From positions 1 to 25,018 of the forward strand of contig JAYZJV010000016.1 of assembly GCA_036164085.1 (NCBI GenBank): 25,018 bases of DNA, written 5' to 3'. Positions within the stretch are counted from its first letter, which is position 1. Each line of letters starts with the position of its first letter. This document shows positions 1 to 7,744 of the stretch, piece after piece. The notes below the pieces were generated by a model. It was not told the origin of the DNA. It searched no databases and saw only the letters and a program-made list of their open reading frames with translations. The translations under genes and the position numbers were made by a program. This DNA comes from TMED-70 sp036164085 (lineage in GTDB: Bacteria; Chloroflexota; Dehalococcoidia; Lucifugimonadales; Lucifugimonadaceae).

Positions 1-755
1 TTTTGCTTTCTTTTATATTTAAAATATCTAAAGCTAAAGAAACCTATTATTATATTTAACATAATAATAATAACTATTAAATTTATTATTTGAAAATTTA
101 GAGAGCTTGAAATTTTTTTTACAAAACTGGATGGTATTTTTACCATTTCAAGATTTAAGTAATCACCTTTAGAATATCCATTCCCAATATATTCATAAAA
201 TTGTTTTGAAGAAATTTCAATATTTTTATTGAAAGAAAGATTTTTTCCTTTGATAGTACCCGATCCCTTTGGGATGATTATTTTGAAAGAATCTGTCCCA
301 TGAGGAAAATGTAATGGAAAATTAAATTCTGATGAACTGTATTTAACGTAATAACTAAATATTAAATTAAAGCTACCGGATGGAATATCAGAAGTAAGCG
401 CAAACCCTTGTGGCATTTCTATAAGATTTCCAGTTGGTAAGTCCGTTTCAACATAAAGATCATAAAAGCCCTCTGGCAAACTAAATCTTAAAAAGTTCAT
501 TCCAGTTTTAGATACCTCAGAAAAGTTTGGAACAAAAGTCTTTTCATTTGTATTATTGATTTTTACAGCAGTAATGATTGATAATGATTGATCATTTTGA
601 TCTACTGATAAAATAGACATATTGTATTCATTAATTAATATATCTTCAATATTGTTTTCTGATTCAGCTTCGATAATATTTTCGGTACTGAAAAATAAAA
701 TTATTAAAATATAAAAAGTGGGAGTTGATATTATTTTTTTTAGTTTATTTTTCAT
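1..755 (-). CDS. Secreted/membrane-anchored protein of unknown function, 3' end beyond the window
   Basis: The minus-strand frame is open from an ATG at 755 to the window edge (251 codons seen), with no stop reached. Residues 1-30 form a signal peptide-like stretch: a basic start (MKNKLKK) then a hydrophobic core. The middle is a mostly beta-type, Ser/Asn-rich extracytoplasmic region with no motif I recognise. Residues about 222-242 form a strongly hydrophobic helix followed by a basic tail (RYFKYKRK), which suggests a single C-terminal membrane anchor with the tail in the cytoplasm. The ATG lies inside the end of the small membrane ORF upstream (11-bp overlap), so translation is probably coupled and the gene belongs to the act-ccm operon. 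That position suggests a role in cytochrome c maturation or delivery, but this is inference. I do not recognise the family. Confidence 0.75.
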   Translation of the reverse strand, partial: MKNKLKKIISTPTFYILIILFFSTENIIEAESENNIEDILINEYNMSILSVDQNDQSLSIITAVKINNTNEKTFVPNFSEVSKTGMNFLRFSLPEGFYDLYVETDLPTGNLIEMPQGFALTSDIPSGSFNLIFSYYVKYSSSEFNFPLHFPHGTDSFKIIIPKGSGTIKGKNLSFNKNIEISSKQFYEYIGNGYSKGDYLNLEMVKIPSSFVKKISSSLNFQIINLIVIIIMLNIIIGFFSFRYFKYKRKQ

Positions 756-837
756 TTTTATCTATAAATGGCTTTAGTATTAATATAGTCGAAATAATGG
801 ATAGAATTAAAAAAATTATTGAGAGCACTATTTCCAT
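745..837 (-). CDS. Tiny single-helix membrane protein (30 aa) after ccmF
   Basis: The ATG at 837 lies two bases past the ccmF stop codon (840-842). It is preceded by a good Shine-Dalgarno (GGAAAGG, spacing about 6) inside the 3' end of ccmF. The product is 30 residues: a hydrophobic helix (residues 3-22) and a short charged tail ending DKNEK. Its stop codon lies beyond the start of the next gene, so the two overlap by 11 bp. Size and position recall the small helpers of cytochrome c maturation (CcmD, or the N-terminal helix of CcmI), but 30 residues are too few for a homology claim. Supported by the ribosome site, the tight fit between neighbours and the clean membrane helix. Confidence 0.55.
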   Translation of the reverse strand: MEIVLSIIFLILSIISTILILKPFIDKNEK

Positions 838-839
838 AA

Positions 840-2786
840 TCAACCTTTCCTTAATTTAGATGGCCAAAGTGTTATCACAGTACCTATTAATAGAATAGGA
901 CCAGCTGCCCATATCCACCAAGCTAAAGGATTTATTGCTATTCTGATAGTCATACTAGTTTCGTCAATAAAATCTTTTGGAATTATATACAAATCTTCTA
1001 TAGGATTACTTAAAATACCAGAACGAACACTTATTTGATTATAGTTTGGATAATATGAATGCATAGCTTCAATTTTTCCAATAAACTTTTTCTCTTTGTT
1101 ATAAATAGAAAAAGTTGCTTTTGTTACTGAGTTTCCATTAGTTACTGTTTGGTCTATATCTTCAAAATATATATTGTAATTTTTGAAAGAAATTTCATCA
1201 GAAACACTAATATTGGTGTCTATTCTTTGATCATAGAATTTTGTTCCTATAACTCCAAAAGCTAGAGCTAAAATAGCAAGATGTACTATGTACCCACCAT
1301 TTCTTCCGCGGTTAGAAAATATCATTTTAAAAAATGCAGAAAATAGATTTATAGAACCTGCCATTCTTGATCTAGTACCACTAATCCATTCCCTGATTAT
1401 GATAGTTAGAACAAAGAATATAGAGACTAATGAAACAATAGGAAAAAATTTGTTTATTCCTATTATGATTAAATAAATAAGAAACAATCCACTTAATATT
1501 AATGAAGGTGAAATTCTTTCAATTGTTGTCTTAATTGTAGTTTTTCTCCAAGATAAAACTGGGCCTATGCCCATCAATAATACAATTCCTAATAAAAGAG
1601 GGCCTGCTGTTTTATTGAAATATGGAGCAGAAACACTAATTTCAGTTCCTGTAAATATTATAGATACAACTGGAAATAAAACTCCCCATAGAATGATTAA
1701 AGAAGTAAGAACCAGCAAAACATTATTGAGTAAAAAAGAAGATTCTCTTGATAAATAAGATTCAATTTTATTGTTACTTTCTTTAATATTTTTGTATTTA
1801 TATATTATTGTAAATACTGCATATGAAGTCATCACTATCATAAATCCAAGAAATAAAAATCCTAAAGTTGAAGCTGCAAATGAATGAACTGAAACAACAG
1901 GTCCCCCTCTGTTTATAAAGGTTCCTAATAGTGCAAGAATAAATGTCAAAGAAACAAGAATTATATTCCATAACCTAAACATACCTCTCCTTTCTTCTAC
2001 CATTACTGAATGAATTAATGCGGTTAATACTAACCAAGGCATTAATCCAACGTTCTCTATAGGATCCCAGCTCCAATATCCTCCCCATCCCAGAATAGTA
2101 TAAGCCCACCAAGCACCTATTAATAAGCCTGCTCCCAAAAGAGTCCAAGAAATCAAAGTCCAAACTCTTAGTATTGGGAACCAATTTTTTTCTTTTTTTG
2201 AATCGAATAAAGCTCCTTGAGAAATGACAAAAGGGATTGAAATTGATGCTAATCCTGACATTAGCAACGGAGGGTGTATATACATACCTGGATGTCTTAA
2301 CAAAGGATTAATTCCTTTTCCATCTGATTGATTTAAAGTAGAAACTTCGAAAGGATTAGCAAAAAATAGTAAAACAAAAATATAAAAGGAACTAATTAAA
2401 GAGAGGATTCCACATGAATAGGATAGATTAGATTTTATTTTATCTGAAGCAAAAAATAGCAAACACCCACTTAAAATAGAATGAACTAGCAATATATATA
2501 ATAAAGAACCTTCATTTCCTGCATAAAAAGCAACAAATGTTAAAGCTTTATTCATGTCCAAACTTGAATGATTAAATACATAAATATTTGAGAAATCATT
2601 TGATAAAAATAAAGTAATTAGCGAAAAACAAGAAACGAATATCATAAATATAGAAAGATAATAACTTCTTGAAGCACTTAAAATCATTATTCTGTTTTCC
2701 TTATAAAATCCTAAAATAAATAAAGTGCTTGAATAGAGCGATAATATAAATCCTAGTATAAGCATGTAGAATCCAAATGTGTTCAT
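840..2786 (-). CDS. ccmF: Cytochrome c heme lyase subunit CcmF
   Basis: 648 residues, the normal size for CcmF/NrfE. The protein is polytopic and carries the periplasmic heme-handling WWD motif at about residues 226-251 (WWAYTILGWGGYWSW, then DPIENVGLMPW). Conserved histidines flank it at 165, 171 and 259. A large extracytoplasmic domain lies near the C terminus (about 515-615), followed by a final helix at about 622-642. CcmF works with CcmH to join heme covalently to the CXXCH motifs of apocytochromes c at the outer face of the membrane. The start overlaps the ccmH stop by 4 bp (ATGA). The likely clients, ActA (five hemes) and ActE (one heme), are encoded upstream in the same operon. The other maturation genes (ccmABCE, ccmG) are not in the window. 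Confidence 0.93.
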   Translation of the reverse strand: MNTFGFYMLILGFILSLYSSTLFILGFYKENRIMILSASRSYYLSIFMIFVSCFSLITLFLSNDFSNIYVFNHSSLDMNKALTFVAFYAGNEGSLLYILLVHSILSGCLLFFASDKIKSNLSYSCGILSLISSFYIFVLLFFANPFEVSTLNQSDGKGINPLLRHPGMYIHPPLLMSGLASISIPFVISQGALFDSKKEKNWFPILRVWTLISWTLLGAGLLIGAWWAYTILGWGGYWSWDPIENVGLMPWLVLTALIHSVMVEERRGMFRLWNIILVSLTFILALLGTFINRGGPVVSVHSFAASTLGFLFLGFMIVMTSYAVFTIIYKYKNIKESNNKIESYLSRESSFLLNNVLLVLTSLIILWGVLFPVVSIIFTGTEISVSAPYFNKTAGPLLLGIVLLMGIGPVLSWRKTTIKTTIERISPSLILSGLFLIYLIIIGINKFFPIVSLVSIFFVLTIIIREWISGTRSRMAGSINLFSAFFKMIFSNRGRNGGYIVHLAILALAFGVIGTKFYDQRIDTNISVSDEISFKNYNIYFEDIDQTVTNGNSVTKATFSIYNKEKKFIGKIEAMHSYYPNYNQISVRSGILSNPIEDLYIIPKDFIDETSMTIRIAINPLAWWIWAAGPILLIGTVITLWPSKLRKG

Positions 2787-3172
2787 TTGATTTTATCTCT
2801 TTTTATATATAAGCCTAAAATTAGAATACCAATTACGACAGAAATAGATGGAATAATATAAGCTATAGCATTAAATCCGGTCATTGTAGGATAAGCTAAA
2901 ACTGAATTTCCATATCTTTTTATAAAATAGATCTTAATTTCTTCTTCATTGTACCCCTCTTGAATTTTTTTCTTGATAGTATTTTTCATATCATCTGCAA
3001 TCAGAGATTGAGATTGGTCTAATGTTTGACCATCACATACAGGACACATTATTTCTTTTTCGAGCTTTATATATAAGCTCTCTTCAGAATTATTTTGAGA
3101 GGCAAAACAAGCATTAATTGAAAATATCAAAATTATAGAAATGCCTATTTTAAGCAGCTTATTGTAAGTCAT
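2783..3172 (-). CDS. ccmH: Cytochrome c maturation protein CcmH
   Basis: 129 residues. An N-terminal signal sequence (about 1-25) is followed by a small helical domain with the redox motif CPVC (Cys43, Cys46) in the context IMCPVCDGQ. A single C-terminal transmembrane helix lies at about 103-123, with a basic tail. This is the standard short CcmH layout (CcmH/CycL/NrfF). The protein keeps apocytochrome heme-binding cysteines reduced and presents them to CcmF. The gene overlaps actE by 14 bp upstream and ccmF by 4 bp downstream, so the three are translated together. The usual family motif is LRCPVCQ; here Ile-Met precede and Asp follows, a mild variation. Confidence 0.9.
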   Translation of the reverse strand: MTYNKLLKIGISIILIFSINACFASQNNSEESLYIKLEKEIMCPVCDGQTLDQSQSLIADDMKNTIKKKIQEGYNEEEIKIYFIKRYGNSVLAYPTMTGFNAIAYIIPSISVVIGILILGLYIKRDKIK

Positions 3173-3677
3173 CCCATATATAATTCACAATAGCTTTAAT
3201 TTCGTCTTCAGTAAGCATATTTTCATAGGCAGGCATAAGTCCTGCTCCACCTTTAATAAATACCACGGCATTGTCTTTAGAAAGCTCTGAAGTAATTAGA
3301 TTAGCTGGACTTTTATGTGTTTCACCTGTAACTCTGGACCAATAGTTATCTATATCCGTTATTTTACTTGCAGCAGGACCATTTCCATCTGCAAATGCTC
3401 CATGGCAGAATGAACAGTTTATGTTATATAAATAGGAACCATTATATTTATCAGAGGAATCAGAATTCATATCTAGGCTATTATCAGTCCCTATTTCAAA
3501 AAATGTTTTACTGTCTTGATGGGCAGAGACTCTAGGGGGTTCTTGATACTTATTTGCCTGGTTATAATGCATTTCACTAAAAATCTCTACAGGATATGTG
3601 TTGTTTTGTTGAACACATGACGTTATTAAAACTGCTAGCAGAGAAAATATATATATTATGTTTTTATTTATTTTCAT
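3159..3677 (-). CDS. actE: Alternative complex III subunit ActE, monoheme cytochrome c lipoprotein
   Basis: 172 residues. A short basic N terminus and hydrophobic core end in a lipobox (LITSC, Cys21), so the mature protein is probably lipid-anchored on the outer face of the membrane. One heme c site, CSFCH, lies at residues 88-92 and is followed by GAFADGNGP, typical of class I cytochrome c. A plausible sixth ligand is Met148 in the GLMP context. ActE is the monoheme cytochrome of alternative complex III and passes electrons from the complex toward the terminal oxidase or a soluble carrier. It follows actD by 18 bp and overlaps ccmH. Another membrane cytochrome c is possible by sequence alone, but the gene order makes ActE the clear choice. 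Confidence 0.88.
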   Translation of the reverse strand: MKINKNIIYIFSLLAVLITSCVQQNNTYPVEIFSEMHYNQANKYQEPPRVSAHQDSKTFFEIGTDNSLDMNSDSSDKYNGSYLYNINCSFCHGAFADGNGPAASKITDIDNYWSRVTGETHKSPANLITSELSKDNAVVFIKGGAGLMPAYENMLTEDEIKAIVNYIWDDLQ

Positions 3678-3695
3678 ATAATTAATTTTATTAGT

Positions 3696-4196
3696 TTAAG
3701 CTTCCTTTATTTCTTCTGAACCGGACTTTTCTAGTATCTTTTTTGCTTTATTAAATTTTGAATCTTCTACTGAAATCACTACTCCTATATAACCTTCAGT
3801 AATTCTAGGATCATAAACTCCTGGGGCTATGTTTGGCAATCTTGATTCAAAGATTATTCCTATAACACTAAAAATCACAGCTGATAACATAGTCATTTCA
3901 TACATAATGATTAACATTGCAAAAATCGAAAGAATAGGTTTCCCTCCAGTGATTAATGGATATGCTAACTGTGTTGCAGTGGTTAAAAATAGAGATAAAC
4001 TAAATCCAATTATTGCTCCAAATGCAGGAAACCTAAATAATCTGTGCTGCGGAACATGTTCTCCAAAAGCTCCTTCTGGATATGGTGTCCCTGTTAGAAC
4101 GTCAAAAGTTCCTTGTTCGAAACCACCTTCCTTTAATCCATCCATAGCATTTGCAGCATCATTTGGGTCCAAATATAAACCTAATAAACTTTTCAT
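3696..4196 (-). CDS. actD: Alternative complex III subunit ActD (DUF3341)
   Basis: 166 residues. The N-terminal soluble part (1-50) is ferredoxin-like: it opens SLLGLYLDPNDAANAMDGL, as expected for a DUF3341 domain, and continues through the family's conserved THTPYPVHG-like region, seen here as TGTPYPEGAF. Two transmembrane helices follow at about 57-80 and 92-118. The C-terminal soluble part ends with a predicted regulatory-type alpha/beta stretch. ActD has no cofactor and is a structural subunit that packs against the NrfD-like subunits. It lies 4 bp downstream of actF and 18 bp upstream of actE. Confidence 0.88.
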   Translation of the reverse strand: MKSLLGLYLDPNDAANAMDGLKEGGFEQGTFDVLTGTPYPEGAFGEHVPQHRLFRFPAFGAIIGFSLSLFLTTATQLAYPLITGGKPILSIFAMLIIMYEMTMLSAVIFSVIGIIFESRLPNIAPGVYDPRITEGYIGVVISVEDSKFNKAKKILEKSGSEEIKEA

Positions 4197-4200
4197 CTTT

Positions 4201-5592
4201 TTACTCCTCTTCCTCTCTAAATATAGTAGGAACTGTTGCGCGACCTATTTTAATATCATCGCTAAAAACTTCACTTTCTTTTTGTTCAAATAATGGTACC
4301 AATGGAAAAATTCTTGAAAAAATCAACATTAACAAAGTTACCCAACAAAATGACCAAAAAAGAATATACCACTCAAACCAACTTGGTGAGTATGCTTCCC
4401 ATGTAAAAACAAATGGAGTCCTTCTAGCTAATCCAGGTACGATAATCAAGAACCTTTCAAGCCACATTCCAATATTTACTAAAATTGAACTCCAAAACAT
4501 TAATGCAATGTTTGTTCTTATACGTTTGAAAATCCACATTGGAACAGGAAGAATATATCCTGTCAATAAGAATAATAAAAATAGCATATTCCATGGATAT
4601 TGAAAAATTTGCATTTCTCTTAATGCAATTTCTGGTGCATCGAGTCCATATAAAGCAAACAAAAGCTCTAAGAAGGTAAAACCTAACCATGCTGTCGCAA
4701 CTACTGTTAGTAATCTTGCCAGAGCATCAAAATGCTCTGGCCTTATGAAATCATTCCATCCCCAGCCCCATCTCATTAATGCCATCATTGTAACAACCGC
4801 TGAAACACCTGAATGAACAGCACCTATAACAAAATAGGGAGCGAATATTGTTGAGTGCCATCCTTCTACTGCAGTTGTTACAGCAAAGTCCCAAGAAACA
4901 ATTGAATGAACAGAAACGAAAATAGGAAGCATTAATGCAGATAATAAAATTCCACCTACTACTTGCATTTTCCACTGTCTAGGATTTCCTCTCCAACCCA
5001 ATGCAAGAATTGTATAGAATCCTTTTCTAAATCCTGTTGTTCTATCTCTCAAAACTGCTAAATCTGGTAATAGAGCTACAAATAAAAATAAAGTTGATCC
5101 AGTTAGATATGTAGAAATTGCTATTGGGTCCATAAATAGAGGGGACCTTATATTAGGCCAAATACCTCTTGAAGCATCATAAGGAATCAACCAGTAAATT
5201 ATTCTCCATGTTCTTCCTGCGTGAATTAATGGGAAAACAAGTGCAGTAGCAAGAGAAAAAATTGTTAATATTTCAGCAGCTCTTGTTACTGGCCTTCGCC
5301 ATTCTGCTTGAGTCAACCTCAAAATAGCTGAAATCATAATTCCTGCGTGCGATATTCCTACCCAAAAGACGAATGTTGTTATATACAGTCCCCAATATAC
5401 AGGTCTATTTAATCCTGTAACTCCAAGCCCATACTTTATTTGAATACCAAACAATACAAATCCAACAATCACAAAAAAGCCTAATATCGATACAAGATAT
5501 GGCCACCATTTAGGAGTTTGTAAAGTTCCATTTAAAAGTACTGAGTTTGTATACTCTTGACTTAATCTATTTTCATTGTTTCTTTGTTGCAT
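4201..5592 (-). CDS. actF: Alternative complex III subunit, second NrfD-like membrane protein (ActF)
   Basis: 463 residues with about ten hydrophobic helices; the NrfD/PsrC family fold. The second half of the gene carries the conserved stretch with FVFWVGISHAG early on and WLERFLIIVPGL near the end. In alternative complex III two NrfD paralogues (ActC and ActF) sit side by side in the membrane, and one binds quinol. This copy directly follows the other NrfD gene (12-bp gap) and precedes actD (4-bp gap). In the best-known act operons ActF comes last, so assignment of the names ActC and ActF to the two copies is by position and family habit, not proof. The N terminus is longer and charged (NNENRLSQEYTN), as expected for a cytoplasmic tail. 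Confidence 0.82.
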   Translation of the reverse strand: MQQRNNENRLSQEYTNSVLLNGTLQTPKWWPYLVSILGFFVIVGFVLFGIQIKYGLGVTGLNRPVYWGLYITTFVFWVGISHAGIMISAILRLTQAEWRRPVTRAAEILTIFSLATALVFPLIHAGRTWRIIYWLIPYDASRGIWPNIRSPLFMDPIAISTYLTGSTLFLFVALLPDLAVLRDRTTGFRKGFYTILALGWRGNPRQWKMQVVGGILLSALMLPIFVSVHSIVSWDFAVTTAVEGWHSTIFAPYFVIGAVHSGVSAVVTMMALMRWGWGWNDFIRPEHFDALARLLTVVATAWLGFTFLELLFALYGLDAPEIALREMQIFQYPWNMLFLLFLLTGYILPVPMWIFKRIRTNIALMFWSSILVNIGMWLERFLIIVPGLARRTPFVFTWEAYSPSWFEWYILFWSFCWVTLLMLIFSRIFPLVPLFEQKESEVFSDDIKIGRATVPTIFREEEE

Positions 5593-5604
5593 AATTCTCC
5601 TCTA

Positions 5605-6990
5605 TTAATCTGGCTTTGCAACCCTAACACCATGAGCTTTTATGTATTTTACTGGTTTAGCTAATAAATTGAACTGTTGAATTTCCCATATTCCAATAAA
5701 TGGAACAATTCTAGAAACTATTATTACTATAAGAAATACTGAACTCACTGCACCTATAAAAACTAAAACATCCCAAATATCAGGGTATATAGTTTTAGGA
5801 ATAACAGTTAACCACTTATCATGAATAAGTTTTGGGTCAACAGACCAAGCAGGTACGTATAATCTTAGTCTCTCAAAAAGTACACCCATTATAGCCAAAA
5901 TAGCACCATAAAAAGGGCCATTGACTGAGTTTCTAACCTTATTCCATATTAACCACCACCATGGGAATATAAAGCTAAACAGCATCCCTAAAATAAACAT
6001 ATACATCATAGGGCCTCTAATTAATAAATCTAACCAAGCTGTGTCTGACATAGATTTACCATACCAAAATACTATGAACGCTGAGTAAAAAAAGTAAATC
6101 CACATTAAGCTTGCAGCAAACATAAGTCTTCCTAGTGCCCAAAATTGATTAATAGTAATATAATTTTCATAACCACAATATTTTCTTACAATCCATGCAA
6201 GTATTATTACGGATGCTATTCCACCTTGTATCCCACCCATAGCATGAGCCATTGGATAAATCGCATCCCTCCAGCCAGGTACCATACTCATACTGAGGTC
6301 AACAGATATCAAAAAATGAACAAAGACTAACGTAAAGAAATAGAATGTGCTCATCATTCCTATTCTCATTCTTAGAGTGCTCCACTGAACAGTAGATCCC
6401 ACAAATCCTCTAGCTAATATTTTTGCAATTTTTTGTTTTGTTCCTTTTGAATTATCTCTTATAGTTGCAAAATCTGGGAGTGCAGATGAATATAATAAAG
6501 CGAGGCCTACTATAGCAAGCATTACTAAGCCTAAGGTATCCCAAAAATGAGGACTATAATTTGGAGCCTCAAACCAAATTGATCTTCTTCGAGCTCCATC
6601 AACAATTAGTGGAGGCAATACCCAAAGTAAAGGGATCATAATTATTATGTTAATTATCCCTACAACTCCTATAATATGAGCAATTCTAGAAATCGGTCTG
6701 GCCCAATTAGCCTTAGCAATCAAGGGAGCTACTGCAACCATAGGAGCACCTGATGTTGTACTAAGAATAAATGCTAAAATAGCAGCTATATATCCCCATT
6801 GTGTTTGATCATCACTCTGAAAAAATAATTTACCTAACAATCCCGCTATTCCTAAAAGACTCAATAGGCTAAATGCCCAAATCATCTTTCTTAGAGGGTT
6901 CCCACCTCTAGAAGTACTTGAAATAAGCTCTTCTTTCACTATTTTGGGATCACTAGGAGGCCAGTAATGATGTTCTTCGTTAGTGCTCAT
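5605..6990 (-). CDS. actC: Alternative complex III subunit ActC, NrfD-like quinol-binding membrane protein
   Basis: 461 residues with an acidic/hydrophilic N terminus of about 30 residues and then about ten transmembrane helices; NrfD/PsrC family. Visible family signatures include the segment APMVAVAPLIAKANWARPIS and HAMGGIQGGIAS. The protein takes electrons from menaquinol or another quinol at the membrane and hands them to the Fe-S subunit ActB2. Its ATG lies inside the end of actB2 (11-bp overlap), which indicates translational coupling. It could be mistaken for the membrane subunit of polysulfide or nitrite reductase, but the neighbouring pentaheme ActA and DUF3341 ActD fix it as ACIII. 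Confidence 0.88.
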   Translation of the reverse strand: MSTNEEHHYWPPSDPKIVKEELISSTSRGGNPLRKMIWAFSLLSLLGIAGLLGKLFFQSDDQTQWGYIAAILAFILSTTSGAPMVAVAPLIAKANWARPISRIAHIIGVVGIINIIIMIPLLWVLPPLIVDGARRRSIWFEAPNYSPHFWDTLGLVMLAIVGLALLYSSALPDFATIRDNSKGTKQKIAKILARGFVGSTVQWSTLRMRIGMMSTFYFFTLVFVHFLISVDLSMSMVPGWRDAIYPMAHAMGGIQGGIASVIILAWIVRKYCGYENYITINQFWALGRLMFAASLMWIYFFYSAFIVFWYGKSMSDTAWLDLLIRGPMMYMFILGMLFSFIFPWWWLIWNKVRNSVNGPFYGAILAIMGVLFERLRLYVPAWSVDPKLIHDKWLTVIPKTIYPDIWDVLVFIGAVSSVFLIVIIVSRIVPFIGIWEIQQFNLLAKPVKYIKAHGVRVAKPD

Positions 6991-7726
6991 TATTTTTAGC
7001 TTTCTTTCCTAAGTTTTTATCTTTATAAGGATCTACAGTAGCTAGATACACAACATTTGGTTGTGTATTTAACTGTGGCATCAACGTGAATTTTCTATCA
7101 CTCTTAGCTAATTGAGAAACTTCACTCTCTGGATCATTTAAGTCACCAAATGTAATTGCACCTGTGGTACAAGCTTCTTGGCAAGCAGTTTGAATTTCAC
7201 CATCTTCAAGTGCTCTATCTTCATCTTTTGCGTTCCTAGTCCCTCTTTTAATTCTGTGAATACACATACTGCATTTTTCCATTATTCCTCTACTTCTAAT
7301 AGTCACATCTGGATTAAGATGATTACGGAATTCTTCTGGCCAAGCTGGCTCCCAATAATTAAACATTCTTACGATATAAGGGCAACCGTTTGCACAATAT
7401 CTGGTTCCTACGCATCTGTTGTATATCTGAACATTTAAACCTTCATTATTATGATAAGTTGCATAAACAGGGCATACTGGCTCACAAGGAGCATTTGCAC
7501 AATGCTGACATAGAACAGGTATAAACCTTGCTTTCACATCAGGGAATTCACCTTCCCAATATCTTTCAATTCTAATCCAAGACATAACTCTGCCTCTTTC
7601 GAATTTATTTTGATCATTCAAAGGGATATTATTTTCTACCTGACATGCAGTAACACATCCGCTACAACCATTGCATTTATCTGTGTCTATTACCATTCCC
7701 CAACTTCTATCGTTTTCTATTACCAT
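6980..7726 (-). CDS. actB2: Alternative complex III iron-sulfur subunit ActB2 (separate gene)
   Basis: 248 residues, a ferredoxin-type four-cluster protein. Cysteines fall in the expected sets: 18/21/24/28, 73/76/81/85, 105/111/115, 152/155 and 182/186. That is fifteen in all, which fits three [4Fe-4S] clusters and one [3Fe-4S]. Thr108 occupies the place of a missing cysteine in the CVGTRYC motif, a known feature of the family. The protein carries electrons from the NrfD-like subunits to the hemes of ActA. In most described ACIII it is the C-terminal half of a single ActB; here it is its own gene, 18 bp after actB1. No Tat signal is present, so it presumably crosses the membrane together with ActB1. 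Confidence 0.92.
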   Translation of the reverse strand: MVIENDRSWGMVIDTDKCNGCSGCVTACQVENNIPLNDQNKFERGRVMSWIRIERYWEGEFPDVKARFIPVLCQHCANAPCEPVCPVYATYHNNEGLNVQIYNRCVGTRYCANGCPYIVRMFNYWEPAWPEEFRNHLNPDVTIRSRGIMEKCSMCIHRIKRGTRNAKDEDRALEDGEIQTACQEACTTGAITFGDLNDPESEVSQLAKSDRKFTLMPQLNTQPNVVYLATVDPYKDKNLGKKAKNNEH

Positions 7727-7744
7727 AATTATTCCTCTTTTAAT

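Noticed and set aside
3829..4603. Plus-strand open frames opposite actD and actF
   Set aside because: They lie antisense to well-supported membrane protein genes, show no family motif and look like shadows of those genes.
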